From positions 1 to 39,395 of the forward strand of contig JAAWDZ010000004.1 in assembly GCA_022794015.1 (NCBI GenBank): a stretch of 39,395 nt of DNA, written 5' to 3'. Shown in pieces: positions 6,851-16,126 of this stretch. This DNA is from Eubacterium sp. (GTDB taxonomy: Bacteria; Bacillota; Clostridia; Lachnospirales; Lachnospiraceae). Every line of letters begins with the position of its first letter. The first letter of the stretch is position 1. Below the pieces are notes generated by a model. That model saw only the letters and a list, made by a program, of their open reading frames with translations, did no database searches and was not told the origin of the DNA. The translations under genes were made by a program, and so were the position numbers.

Positions 6851-6888
6851 AGAAGGCGGGGTTTGGATCCCGCCTTCTGCCGTTTTTT
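6851..6888 (+). terminator. Terminator of the cysE-sigH operon
   Basis: AGAAGGCGGG (6851-6860) pairs over 10 bp with CCCGCCTTCT (6869-6878), followed by GCCG and six T. The stop codon of the convergent kinase gene overlaps the T run (6887-6889). In the opposite direction no T run follows the hairpin, so it may serve the kinase gene less well. Confidence 0.9.
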
Positions 6889-8662
6889 ACTTTTTTGGGG
6901 CGTCTGACCAGGGGATTTTCATTGTAACACGCGCCCCGCCTTTGGGCCGGTTCTGACAGCAAAGCCATCTGCCGCTGCCGTAGAGAAAAAAAAGCCGCTG
7001 TCTTACATTGGAAATACCGATGTGTGGTCTGTCTGTGCCGGAATTTAAGCTGTTGTCGGACAGTCTGGAACTGCTTTCCGCATCTTCCGGTACAATGGGA
7101 ACGTTGAATTGCTGCAGGGCTTCTTCGGAAAATCCTTTTCCGTTATCTTCAATATGAAGGAAAAGATATTCACAGTTATTTTCCATATCTGTATACGCGG
7201 TAATGCGCAGTTTTTTCTGCTGGGTGTCATTGTATGCATGTTTGAAAATGTTTTCCACAAAAGTGTGCAGAGAAAGCACGGGGATTCTCCAGCTGTCGGC
7301 ATTATCCTGAATGATATATTCCGTCTCCAGTTCATTCTGGAAACGAATTTGCTGAATGTGCAGGAAATTTTTGATGTGCATCAGTTCTTCCTCCAACGTC
7401 ACCATGTTGTCAGAATTTTTAAACAGGTAGCGGAAATGCTTCATTAATGCAGACGAAAAATCTGCAACCAGCTCTGACCGTCCGCTTAACCCCAGGCTGT
7501 ACAACAGGTTCAGACAGTTTAAGAAAAAGTGAGGCTTAATCTGCAGCGTTAAGTATGAGAGCCTGGCATATACCTGGTTTAGCTTTTTTTCATACACTTG
7601 AATTTTCAGGTCATTGATCCGACTGATCATAAAATTAAATGTTTCTGTAAGCCGGGCAAACTCATCATTGGTATTCGGGACTTTAAGTCTGGAATTGAAA
7701 TCTCCCTTTTGAATTGCTTCCATTGCAGCAATCATAGAAAGAATGGGAGCCACTATCCTTTTATATATATTGTAAAGATAGATACAGAAAAACAACAGGG
7801 CGAAAATGACCAGGGCGACCGCCATGTACTGCAGCTGTGGAAAAGAACCCAGGACGTTTGATTTGGGAATATACAGCGAAAGCCGGTAATCGTTGTTTGG
7901 AGAGTCTACCGGGATCGTAATGTATTTCCTGTCCTTTTTCTGGTCGTTCTTATCAAGAGACAGCTCAGAAAACAGAAAAGATACTTCTCCTTCCTGATTG
8001 GATAACAGGAATAAGCCGCCGGTATCTGTTTCAAGTTCACCCAGTTCCTGAAAAATATAACTGCATATGCCGAAAGCTCCTACATAAATATTGTGGAAAT
8101 CCATAGTTTCTATCAGGTAATTCTGTTCACCTATCGTATGAAAAGTCCATCCCGTAACTCCAGGGGTCTGTGAAGCTTCTTCCTGGACAGTACACTGTTG
8201 TCGGATATATTCTTTTATTTCCCGGCGTTCATAAAATGTGTCATAGCTGGAGCTGCGCATAATTAAAATATCCTGCTTTGGAGAGTAGAAAAACAGGCTG
8301 CAGCACCCGTCATAGGTATCCAGATAGCTTCTAAAAGAATTCTGGATAAAAATCTGTGTGTCTAACGTGTTTTCCGGAGAAGAGATATTCCGGGAGAGAT
8401 TCTCATTTAACAGGAAGGAATACAGGTAGCTGGAAGTGTGGTGTAAATCATTGTCTATCGTTGCAATTTGCAGTGATATCGTATTGTCATTGTATTGGAT
8501 GCTCTGCTGTATGAGCAGCTGGTTGGCGTAACGGATATCCGCAAACATAAACAGAAGCAGCGGAATGTATGTGATAACATACGTGAAAAAAAGCCGCTTT
8601 TGTGTAGAGCTTTTCCTGAAATGCCAAAAGAAGCGTTTCAGGGATATAATATTATGATTCAT
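6887..8662 (-). CDS. YesM-type sensor histidine kinase
   Basis: A membrane-bound kinase of 591 residues. It has a transmembrane helix at about 24-42, an extracellular sensor of about 230 residues, a second membrane helix near 280-300, HAMP (VAPILSMIAAMEAIQKGDF), and the His_kinase domain with QIKPHFFLN and phosphoacceptor H378. The ATPase domain follows (FVENIFKHAYND, IEDNGKGFS, GIGISNVRQRL). The start MNHNIISLK is chosen because AAAGGAGA precedes it; an upstream in-frame ATG at 8692 lacks such a site. YesM-type kinases usually work with YesN-type regulators and respond to carbohydrates. The matching regulator is at 15165-15938, separated from the kinase by one GH3 gene. Both genes have the same promoter motif. 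Confidence 0.9.
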   Translation of the reverse strand: MNHNIISLKRFFWHFRKSSTQKRLFFTYVITYIPLLLFMFADIRYANQLLIQQSIQYNDNTISLQIATIDNDLHHTSSYLYSFLLNENLSRNISSPENTLDTQIFIQNSFRSYLDTYDGCCSLFFYSPKQDILIMRSSSYDTFYERREIKEYIRQQCTVQEEASQTPGVTGWTFHTIGEQNYLIETMDFHNIYVGAFGICSYIFQELGELETDTGGLFLLSNQEGEVSFLFSELSLDKNDQKKDRKYITIPVDSPNNDYRLSLYIPKSNVLGSFPQLQYMAVALVIFALLFFCIYLYNIYKRIVAPILSMIAAMEAIQKGDFNSRLKVPNTNDEFARLTETFNFMISRINDLKIQVYEKKLNQVYARLSYLTLQIKPHFFLNCLNLLYSLGLSGRSELVADFSSALMKHFRYLFKNSDNMVTLEEELMHIKNFLHIQQIRFQNELETEYIIQDNADSWRIPVLSLHTFVENIFKHAYNDTQQKKLRITAYTDMENNCEYLFLHIEDNGKGFSEEALQQFNVPIVPEDAESSSRLSDNSLNSGTDRPHIGISNVRQRLFFLYGSGRWLCCQNRPKGGARVTMKIPWSDAPKK

Positions 8663-8682
8663 ATAGGCATCTCCTTTGTAAA

Positions 8683-8720
8683 TATTATACAACGAAAACC
8701 AGGATATGGATAGTGCTTTT
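8683..8720 (-). promoter_or_regulatory. Kinase promoter with the shared box
   Basis: On the minus strand TATAAT (8684-8689) is a perfect -10 box just before the kinase ribosome site. There is no -35 consensus. Instead, plus-strand ATGGATAGTGCTTTT (8706-8720) occupies that place. TATTATACAACGAAA (8683-8697), an 8-base spacer and ATGGRTAGKRCTTTT recur with the same spacing at 16066-16103, before the response-regulator gene. Such a layout suits an activator-dependent promoter; the regulator of this locus is the natural candidate. Confidence 0.65.
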
Positions 8721-8770
8721 GTGAAATGTAAATATGACGGGAAAGAAACAATGGAAAACGGAAAAACGGC

Positions 8771-8799
8771 AGTTTTTATTTCTTTGATTCATTTATAAT
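8771..8799 (+). promoter_or_regulatory. Possible promoter of the large GH3 gene
   Basis: TATAAT at 8794-8799 lies 37 bp before the start codon. No -35 consensus is seen at the proper distance (8771-8776 reads AGTTTT), so the promoter, if real, probably needs an activator. Confidence 0.4.
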
Positions 8800-8836
8800 G
8801 TTAAGTACAGTTTTTATTTTTAAAGGAGGAAAAAGT

Positions 8837-11800
8837 ATGAGAAACAAAATGGTAAAATCAGTGTTATCCATGACGCTGGCTGCATCTATGGTTGTGACAA
8901 GTGCAGTACCGTCACTGGGTGCGCAGACAGACCCCAATGCCAGTGCGGAACGGGAAGCCAGGAATATGGAAATTGCCCGGCAGGTTGCGGAACAGGGCAT
9001 GGTGCTTCTTGACAATCAGGGCGGCGCTCTTCCGATAGCGAAAAGCGGATCGGTAGCTCTCTATGGTGTTGGTACTTATGGAACAGTAAAGGGCGGTACC
9101 GGTTCCGGCAGTACAAATCCCAAGGATGGTTCCAAATGGGATGTTCTCACTGCATTTAAAGATGCAGGTTATAATGTTGTAAATGAGGGCTTTCTGAATG
9201 AAGTGATAGAAAGATATAAGGAAAGCGGCAGCACTGGCGGCGGTATGCGTGGCGCTGCGCCTATCTTTGATGAAGGCGCATATGCAGAAGCAGATATTGA
9301 GGCGGCAGCAGCTGATACGCAGACGGCTATTTACGTATTGGCGCGTAATTCCGGAGAGTTTGCTGACCGGGGTCTGAAAAAAGGCGATTATTATCTTTAT
9401 GACAGTGAAGCGGCAAACCTGGCTATGCTGGGAGAGAAATTTGAAAATGTAATCGTAGTCATGAATGTCGGCGGCATTATTGATACAAATTTTTATCACG
9501 GCTTAAGTGAAGAAAAACAGGCGACAGAAGCATATAAGGACAGCAAAACAGGTCAGGTTACGTATGGGGAAGAAGTAAGCCTTGAGAAAATTGAGGGGCT
9601 TGATTCACTGTTTTTAATGTCTCAGGGCGGCCTGGAAGGCGGAAACGCTCTTGTCAAAGTTTTAAACGGTACGGTGAATCCTTCCGGAAAGCTGACGGAC
9701 ACCTGGGCAATTAACTATAAAGATTATCCGTCTTCTTATCAATTTTCATACCTGGATGACAGCATTACATTTGAGGAATTTTATAGAGACGATATTTATG
9801 TAGGATACCGTTATTTTGATACGTTTGGAATTACGCCGGCATATGAATTTGGTTATGGCGAATCTTATACGGATTTTGAAGTTAAGGTAGACAGCGTTGC
9901 GGCAACCGAAAAAGAAGTAACGGTTAAAGCGACTGTTACCAATACAGGCTCTGCAGATGGAAAAGAAGTTGTAGAAGTTTACTTCTCTGCTCCGGAAGGC
10001 GCTGTTGATAAACCTTATCAGGAGCTTGCCGGCTATCAGAAAGTGGCAGTTGCAGCAGGGGCGTCAGAGCAGGTTACAGTTACCTTTGACACAACGGACA
10101 TGTCCAGTTATGATGAAGCAAAAGAAGCTTATGTAATGGAAGACGGCGATTATATTATCCGTGTCGGCAACAGCTCCAGAAATACAGTGGAAGCTGCGAC
10201 GCTGACATTAGATGAGGATGTTACCGTTGAGTATGCTGCAAATCAGCTGGGACTTACGAAGGATGGCATGCAGTCAGGCAATTATGAAGACGGTGCGGTT
10301 CTGCATCTTACCAACAATAACGATCGCAATAACCCGCAGTATGGGACGGATCCGATAGAAGACATGCTGGATGAGAATGCAGATGGCTACGGCACCGGCA
10401 TTACACCGACAGATGACGGCCTTTCCGTTGCAGCGACAGCAGCAGCATCTCTGAAGAAATCTAACTTTGCAGAGCCGGTTACGCATGAATATACAGAAGG
10501 TGTGATCAATACATATGTAAGCTCCGACAAGAGTAAGGATTCTGCAAAATATGCGGAAGGCAAAACAAGTACGGATGCAGAGAAGCTGGTAAATGTAGAC
10601 GCTGTAGAAAACCCGACACTGGTAGATGTAAAGCTTGGATACGCCACCATGGAACAGCTTGTTGCTGATATGTCCAATGTTGAACTTGCTGATTTGGTTG
10701 AGGGCGGAACCTATGCCGGACAGCCTGGAAATGACGAAACAGGAGCAGTCATTGGTAATTCTGCTCAGTCTGTACCGGGAGCGGCAGGTGAAACGACCAA
10801 AAATCTTTATACGACTAGGTTTATTCCAAATATTGTGCTTGCTGACGGACCGGCAGGTCTTCGTGTTTCAAACAAATATGTAGAGTATACCGCAGTAGGT
10901 GCGGACGCGGCATATGATGCAAATGCGACTTATTATACAAGCTCAGGCGGTAACAGACCTACTTATACAAAAGTGGAAATTGCAGATGCAGATGCATTCA
11001 AGACTATGTTGAGTGAAGGAACTGCATTATTTACAGGAATCACTTATTATCAGAACTGTACGGCAATCCCGATTGGCACTCTGATAGCACAGACATGGGA
11101 TCCGGAAATCATTGAAAAGGCCGGACAGGTAATCGGAGAAGAAATGCTGGAATACGGCGTCACATCCTGGCTGGCTCCTGGTATGAATATCCACAGGAAT
11201 CCGCTTTGCGGACGTAATTTTGAGTATTTTTCAGAAGATCCATTGATTGTTGGTAATACAGCAACAGCAGAAACAAAAGGCGTGCAGATAGATGAAAATG
11301 GCAATTACAGAGGTCTTGGCGTTACCTTAAAGCATTATGCATTTAATCAGCAGGAGGAGTCCCGTAACGGAAGCAACTCTGTTATGTCTGAAAGAGCTGC
11401 AAGAGAGATTTACTTAAAGGGATTTGAAATGGCTGTTAAGAATGCAAGCCCGGATTATATTATGACTTCTTATAATATGATTAACGGCTATCCTACATTC
11501 CACAGCTACGCTCTGAATATGGAAATGCTCAGAAATGAGTGGGGATTCAACGGCTTTGTTATGACAGACTGGGGCGCTACAAATACGGTATTTGGCAAGC
11601 ATGCTACTTATAATGAAGGCGGAGGAGTAAATAATAATATAACCAGAAGGGATTCCCGTGGATGGTTGATGTATTCAGGAAATGACTGTGAGATGTCAGG
11701 AAATAATGTTCCGAATATGCTTGCCGCACTGGAAGACGGATCGGTTATGAGGCTTGGCGATCTGCAGAGATCTGCGATCAATATGCTGAATGTAATTATG

Positions 11801-14800
11801 AGGAGCGCGGTGTTTGATAAATTATTCAATACACTGATTGAAAACCATGTACCAACTGCAACGAAGTATTTCCAACAGCAGCTTGCTGAAGCTGAAAAGA
11901 AAGTAGAAGAATTACAGAAGGCCGGCGAGGAAGCAGCAGCTGAGCTGAAGAAAGCGCAGGAAGCCGTAGAAGCTTTAAAGAAACAGCTTGAGAATCTTCT
12001 GAAAGGCGACAGAAGCGAAATGGAGAAGAAGAATGCAGAAATCTCCAAACGCGCAGCAGAAGAAGGAATCGTTCTGTTAGAAAATGAGAACAATGCACTT
12101 CCTCTGGCAAAAGATTCCAAGGTAGCTGTATTTGGTACGGCAAACTATGGTTCCATTAAAGGCGGTACCGGTTCCGGCGACGTATATAACAAATATACCG
12201 TAACGATTTACGACGGATTACAGTCCGCATACAAATTCTCCAACCAGGCATGGTGGGAAAATTACATTAAGACTTTCGAAGAGAAGAAAGCACAGGCATT
12301 AAGCGAGAAGCAATCCAACGATTATGCAATATTTGTACGCGGCGGCTTCGGCGGAGCAGATTCTGTTCTTGCGATTGACCAGCCACTGACGGCAGATGAC
12401 ATGAACAGCGCCAAAGCAAACGGCGTAAACACAGCAATTTATACCATTAGCCGTACTTCGGGAGAAGGCGCTGACCGTGCAATCGAAAAGGGCGAATATT
12501 ATCTGTCTGACGTAGAGCGCGCAAATATTGAACTGATGAATAAAAACTTCGACAAGACAATCGTTCTGTTGAATGTGGGCGGTATCGTAGATACGAAATT
12601 CTTCAAGGAAATTAACGGATTAGACAGCCTCGTGCTGGTATCTCAGGCAGGTATGGAAGGCGGCAACGCAGTTGCAAGCATCTTAACAGGCGCAGTTACA
12701 CCATCTGGTAAATTGTCTGATACATGGGCAGTTGACTATGAAGACTATCCGGCAAGCGCAATAATCGGCGACCATGATGGAGATACTATTCAGGAAAATT
12801 ATGAAGAAGGTATTTATGTAGGCTACCGTTACTTTGATTCCTTTAATGTTACGCCTGCATATGAATTTGGTTATGGTAAATCCTACACAGAATTTGACAT
12901 TACTCCGGTTTCTGTAAAAGCAGATGCAAATAATGTAACTGTAACTGTAAAAGTTAAGAATACAGGGGATACTTATTCCGGAAAAGAAGTAGCAGAAGTA
13001 TACTTCTCCGCACCGGACGGCGCAATTGAAAAACCATATCAGGAACTGGCAGGATTTGCAAAGACAGATGTACTTGCACCGGGCGAGAGCCAGAATCTGA
13101 CCGTAACTTATAAGACAACGGAAATGTCCTCTTACAGCGAGGATAAGGCCGCTTACATTATGGAAGACGGCAATTATGTAATTCGTGTCGGCAACAGCTC
13201 CAGAAACACCAAGGCAGCGGCAGTTCTGACACTGGCAAAAGATGTTATCACAGAGCAGTTAAGCAACCAGTTGGTAGTAGATACAAAGTTTGATGAGCTG
13301 AGCGCAGCAAAAGCAACGTCTTACAGCTATAAAGGCGAAGCGGCAGAAATTGCAGCAGCAAAGAAGATTGCACTTGCTCCGGCTGCATTTGAAACAGAGA
13401 ACAATGCTTCTTCAATTGATGAAGATGCAGTTACCACTTATCTGACAGCAGAAGCAGCAGCAGATTATACGCCTGCAAAAAATGAAAAAGTAGAAGTAGT
13501 AGATGATGTAAAAGGCTCCACTTTGAAGGACGTATATGATGGCAAGATCTCTATGGAATCCTTCCTGGCCAGCCTGACAAATACACAGCTGGCAAATATT
13601 GTAAACGGCACCAGGGGTGCGGATATGTCTGACGCAACAGAATGGGGTTCTGATGCGAACAGTGTTCAGGGCGCAGCAGGTGAAACAACCGGAAACTACG
13701 GCGGAACATTGGGTATTCCGAATACCGTAGAAGCAGACGGCCCGGCAGGCGTCCGTGTCACAGAGGAAAAATATAATGCAACGGCATTCCCGATTGGTAC
13801 GCTTCTGGCACAGACATGGAATATTGATATGCTGACAGAAGTTGGTCTGGCAATCGGCGAAGAAATGAATGCATTCGGCGTTACACTGTGGTTAGCTCCT
13901 GGTATGAATATCCACAGAGATCCGATGAACGGACGTAACTTTGAGTACTATTCAGAAGACCCGGCTTTAACCGGTCTGGTAGGTTCCTGCATCACAGCAG
14001 GCGTACAGTCCAATCCGGGCGTTGGCGTTACAATTAAGCACTACATTACAAACAATCAGGAAACCAGCAGGAATCAGGCAAATACTTCTGTTTCTGAAAG
14101 AGCCTTAAGGGAAATCTACTTAAAGGGCTTTGAGATGGTTGTAAAATCAACACAGCCGATGGCAATCATGAGTTCCTACAACAAAGTAAACGGAGCTTAT
14201 GCATGCGAGAACTTTGACTTGCTTGAGTCTATCCCGCGCGGCGAGTGGGGCTTTGACGGTATGGTTATGACGGACTGGGGCGCAGGCGGAAGGGCCAGCG
14301 TAAGCGGCATGATGCATTCCGGAAACGACCTTGTAATGCCGGGAAGTACACAGACCAGGATTGTAAATGCATTAGCAGGCAATCCAAGCCATGATCTTGA
14401 CAAAGGCAAAACATTGATCTTAGGCGATGTACAGAAATGTGCAGGCAGAGTCCTGACAATGATTTCACGGTCCTTACAGTTTGGCAGAATGTACAGTGAT
14501 GTAGATGTAAAAGCACATACGTCTACCTACAACAATCTGACAACTTATCTGGCGTCCAACAAGGATAAAATTGTAACAAAAGAAGAGGCAGATACAAAGG
14601 CAGAGATAGATAAAGTAAAACAGGATGCTGAAAATGCCAAAAAAGAAGCAGAAGAGCTGAAAGCTCAGCTGGGTTCGAGCAATGCTCTGGTTAAGGAAGC
14701 GCTCGCCAAGGCAGAAGCGGCTCAGAAAGAGCTTGAAAAACTGCAGTTTACTCTGAAGCAGGTTTCATTGAAGAAGGTATCTGGCAAGAAGAAAGCAGTT

Positions 14801-15031
14801 AAGGCTACCTGGAAGAAGGTTGCGGGTGCAGATGGCTATGAAGTCAGCTATGCTACGAATTCCAGTTTCAAGAAAGCTAAGAAGAAATCTGTAACATCTG
14901 CTTCACTGAACATTAAGAAACTGAAAGCAAACAAGAAATATTATGTACGCGTACGTGCATATAAGACAATTGGTGGCGTGAAGGTTTATACGAAATACAG
15001 TAAAAAGCTTTCTGCAAAGACAAAAAAATAA
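8837..15031 (+). CDS. Secreted double-module glycoside hydrolase family 3 protein
   Basis: A 2064-residue exported protein with a Sec signal (MRNKMVKSVLSMTLAAS... VPSLGA, about 1-30) and two complete GH3 units. In each the usual order is reversed: the alpha/beta sandwich comes first, then a fibronectin-like domain (VGYRYFDTF...FGYG, then the VYFSAPEG region), then the TIM barrel. Module 1 has SGEFADR with presumed acid/base E174 and nucleophile D911 in FVMTDWG. Module 2 has SGEGADR with E1210 and D1813 in MVMTDWG. KHY and NIHR(N/D)P...GRNFEY substrate-site motifs are present in both. A coiled coil at about 1010-1055 joins the modules; another coiled coil and a Lys-rich fibronectin III domain end the protein. 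GH3 enzymes remove beta-linked glucose, xylose or related sugars; the substrate cannot be told. ATG 8837 has AAAGGAGG 7 bases upstream. Confidence 0.92.
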   Translation: MRNKMVKSVLSMTLAASMVVTSAVPSLGAQTDPNASAEREARNMEIARQVAEQGMVLLDNQGGALPIAKSGSVALYGVGTYGTVKGGTGSGSTNPKDGSKWDVLTAFKDAGYNVVNEGFLNEVIERYKESGSTGGGMRGAAPIFDEGAYAEADIEAAAADTQTAIYVLARNSGEFADRGLKKGDYYLYDSEAANLAMLGEKFENVIVVMNVGGIIDTNFYHGLSEEKQATEAYKDSKTGQVTYGEEVSLEKIEGLDSLFLMSQGGLEGGNALVKVLNGTVNPSGKLTDTWAINYKDYPSSYQFSYLDDSITFEEFYRDDIYVGYRYFDTFGITPAYEFGYGESYTDFEVKVDSVAATEKEVTVKATVTNTGSADGKEVVEVYFSAPEGAVDKPYQELAGYQKVAVAAGASEQVTVTFDTTDMSSYDEAKEAYVMEDGDYIIRVGNSSRNTVEAATLTLDEDVTVEYAANQLGLTKDGMQSGNYEDGAVLHLTNNNDRNNPQYGTDPIEDMLDENADGYGTGITPTDDGLSVAATAAASLKKSNFAEPVTHEYTEGVINTYVSSDKSKDSAKYAEGKTSTDAEKLVNVDAVENPTLVDVKLGYATMEQLVADMSNVELADLVEGGTYAGQPGNDETGAVIGNSAQSVPGAAGETTKNLYTTRFIPNIVLADGPAGLRVSNKYVEYTAVGADAAYDANATYYTSSGGNRPTYTKVEIADADAFKTMLSEGTALFTGITYYQNCTAIPIGTLIAQTWDPEIIEKAGQVIGEEMLEYGVTSWLAPGMNIHRNPLCGRNFEYFSEDPLIVGNTATAETKGVQIDENGNYRGLGVTLKHYAFNQQEESRNGSNSVMSERAAREIYLKGFEMAVKNASPDYIMTSYNMINGYPTFHSYALNMEMLRNEWGFNGFVMTDWGATNTVFGKHATYNEGGGVNNNITRRDSRGWLMYSGNDCEMSGNNVPNMLAALEDGSVMRLGDLQRSAINMLNVIMRSAVFDKLFNTLIENHVPTATKYFQQQLAEAEKKVEELQKAGEEAAAELKKAQEAVEALKKQLENLLKGDRSEMEKKNAEISKRAAEEGIVLLENENNALPLAKDSKVAVFGTANYGSIKGGTGSGDVYNKYTVTIYDGLQSAYKFSNQAWWENYIKTFEEKKAQALSEKQSNDYAIFVRGGFGGADSVLAIDQPLTADDMNSAKANGVNTAIYTISRTSGEGADRAIEKGEYYLSDVERANIELMNKNFDKTIVLLNVGGIVDTKFFKEINGLDSLVLVSQAGMEGGNAVASILTGAVTPSGKLSDTWAVDYEDYPASAIIGDHDGDTIQENYEEGIYVGYRYFDSFNVTPAYEFGYGKSYTEFDITPVSVKADANNVTVTVKVKNTGDTYSGKEVAEVYFSAPDGAIEKPYQELAGFAKTDVLAPGESQNLTVTYKTTEMSSYSEDKAAYIMEDGNYVIRVGNSSRNTKAAAVLTLAKDVITEQLSNQLVVDTKFDELSAAKATSYSYKGEAAEIAAAKKIALAPAAFETENNASSIDEDAVTTYLTAEAAADYTPAKNEKVEVVDDVKGSTLKDVYDGKISMESFLASLTNTQLANIVNGTRGADMSDATEWGSDANSVQGAAGETTGNYGGTLGIPNTVEADGPAGVRVTEEKYNATAFPIGTLLAQTWNIDMLTEVGLAIGEEMNAFGVTLWLAPGMNIHRDPMNGRNFEYYSEDPALTGLVGSCITAGVQSNPGVGVTIKHYITNNQETSRNQANTSVSERALREIYLKGFEMVVKSTQPMAIMSSYNKVNGAYACENFDLLESIPRGEWGFDGMVMTDWGAGGRASVSGMMHSGNDLVMPGSTQTRIVNALAGNPSHDLDKGKTLILGDVQKCAGRVLTMISRSLQFGRMYSDVDVKAHTSTYNNLTTYLASNKDKIVTKEEADTKAEIDKVKQDAENAKKEAEELKAQLGSSNALVKEALAKAEAAQKELEKLQFTLKQVSLKKVSGKKKAVKATWKKVAGADGYEVSYATNSSFKKAKKKSVTSASLNIKKLKANKKYYVRVRAYKTIGGVKVYTKYSKKLSAKTKK

Positions 15032-15052
15032 TTCAGATTGATTTATGAAACA

Positions 15053-15086
15053 AAACAGGGGGCAGCTGAGAGGCTGCTCCCTGTTT
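15053..15086 (+). terminator. Terminator between the large GH3 gene and the response regulator
   Basis: AAACAGGGGGCAGC (15053-15066) pairs with GCTGCTCCCTGTTT (15073-15086) over 14 bp with one G-T pair. T-rich sequence follows weakly on the plus strand, and TTTTGTTT follows on the minus strand, so it may end both convergent transcripts. Confidence 0.75.
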
Positions 15087-15164
15087 GATATTGATAAGCA
15101 TATAATAAAAAAGCCGGACATGACAATATGTATGGCCTGGCCCTATCTTTTGATTGTCGAAGAT

Positions 15165-15938
15165 TCAGGACGCCCGGTGTTTCTTTCGGTACTCCTTCGG
15201 CGACATTCCAGTCCCCGCCTTAAATACCTTTGAAAAATAAGAGAAGTTTACATATGCAAGTGAAACCGCAATATTGCCTACTGGTTCGTCCGTTTCCGCA
15301 AGCAGATGCTTGGCTGTATTCAGCTTCAGTTCGCCGGTGTATTCACTGAGTGTTTTTCCGGTAGAGCGTTTGAATATCCGGGTCATATAATCCGGGCTCA
15401 AATATACGCGCCGGGCAAGCTCATCACGGCTGATGGTCACATCTTTCTGTAACATAGACAGAATTTGCTGTACTATCTGCTCAGGGTTGTCTGCGGCAGA
15501 TTTGTCCGAAACGGCCGGATGTTCGCCGGCAGATGTCTGTAAGACAGGAACATCCCGATACTTTCGTTTTCGGATAGTAGCTACTGCGTCCTGTATAGTC
15601 TGACAAAGCTCATCTTTGTTAAAAGGTTTTAACAGATAAGCAAATGCGCGGTAGGAGATAGCTTCCTTGGCATACGAAAAATCGGAGTGACAGGTTAAAA
15701 ACAGAATCAGAATTTTAGGATATTGTTCATGGAGCCATCTGGCAAGATCGAGGCCTGTCCCATTAGGCATTTCGATATCGCAGATTACAATATGTATTTC
15801 GTTCTGAATGCATAGCTCTCTAGCTGCCGTACAGTTATGGCAGGAAAAAACCTGTTCAATGCCAAGCTTCTGCCAGGGTATCGTCTGCTGAAGGGCTTCC
15901 AGGGCAAACACTTCATCGTCTACAAGCAGTAAATTCAT
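15165..15938 (-). CDS. YesN-type response regulator (REC plus AraC-type HTH)
   Basis: The 257-residue cytosolic regulator has a receiver domain (LLLVDDE acidic pocket at 7-9, phosphoacceptor D54 in VICDIEMPNG, and the conserved Lys in YLLKPFN). A linker of about 30 residues follows. Then come two AraC-type helix-turn-helix motifs (SRDELARRVYLSPDYMTRIFKRSTGKTLSEY and VGNIAVSLAYVNFSYFSKVFKAGTGMSPKEYR). It is the expected partner of the kinase at 6887-8662. GGGGA lies upstream of the start. It is divergent from the solute-binding protein gene. The promoter motif it shares with the kinase gene suggests that both are controlled together, possibly by this protein. Confidence 0.93.
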   Translation of the reverse strand: MNLLLVDDEVFALEALQQTIPWQKLGIEQVFSCHNCTAARELCIQNEIHIVICDIEMPNGTGLDLARWLHEQYPKILILFLTCHSDFSYAKEAISYRAFAYLLKPFNKDELCQTIQDAVATIRKRKYRDVPVLQTSAGEHPAVSDKSAADNPEQIVQQILSMLQKDVTISRDELARRVYLSPDYMTRIFKRSTGKTLSEYTGELKLNTAKHLLAETDEPVGNIAVSLAYVNFSYFSKVFKAGTGMSPKEYRKKHRAS

Positions 15939-16065
15939 AATTGTTCCCCATTTCTTTGAAATCAGGCTGCAGCCGGGCCGTTGCAGGCACAGCGGTATCG
16001 TGTTATGATTAGATTAAATACTCTGCAGCTTAACAATCGGTTGAAAATATGAGATGCTTTGTCAG

Positions 16066-16103
16066 TATTATACAACGAAATTAAAAAAATGGGTAGGACT
16101 TTT
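16066..16103 (-). promoter_or_regulatory. Response-regulator promoter with the shared box
   Basis: TATTATACAACGAAA (16066-16080) is identical to 8683-8697, and after the same 8-base gap ATGGGTAGGACTTTT (16089-16103) matches the second half with three differences. On the minus strand this gives -10 TATAAT (16067-16072) about 130 bp before the regulator start. On the plus strand the motif lies between a TTGAAA box (16041-16046) and the lipoprotein gene, so it could influence both divergent genes. Confidence 0.65.
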
Positions 16104-16126
16104 TAAAATTTCACAAATAAGGAGAT

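Noticed and set aside
11608-12120. Minus-strand frame of 170 codons inside the large GH3 gene
   Set aside because: It is opposite the Ala/Glu/Lys-rich coiled-coil coding sequence, whose composition produces open antisense frames rich in Ser, Phe and Leu.
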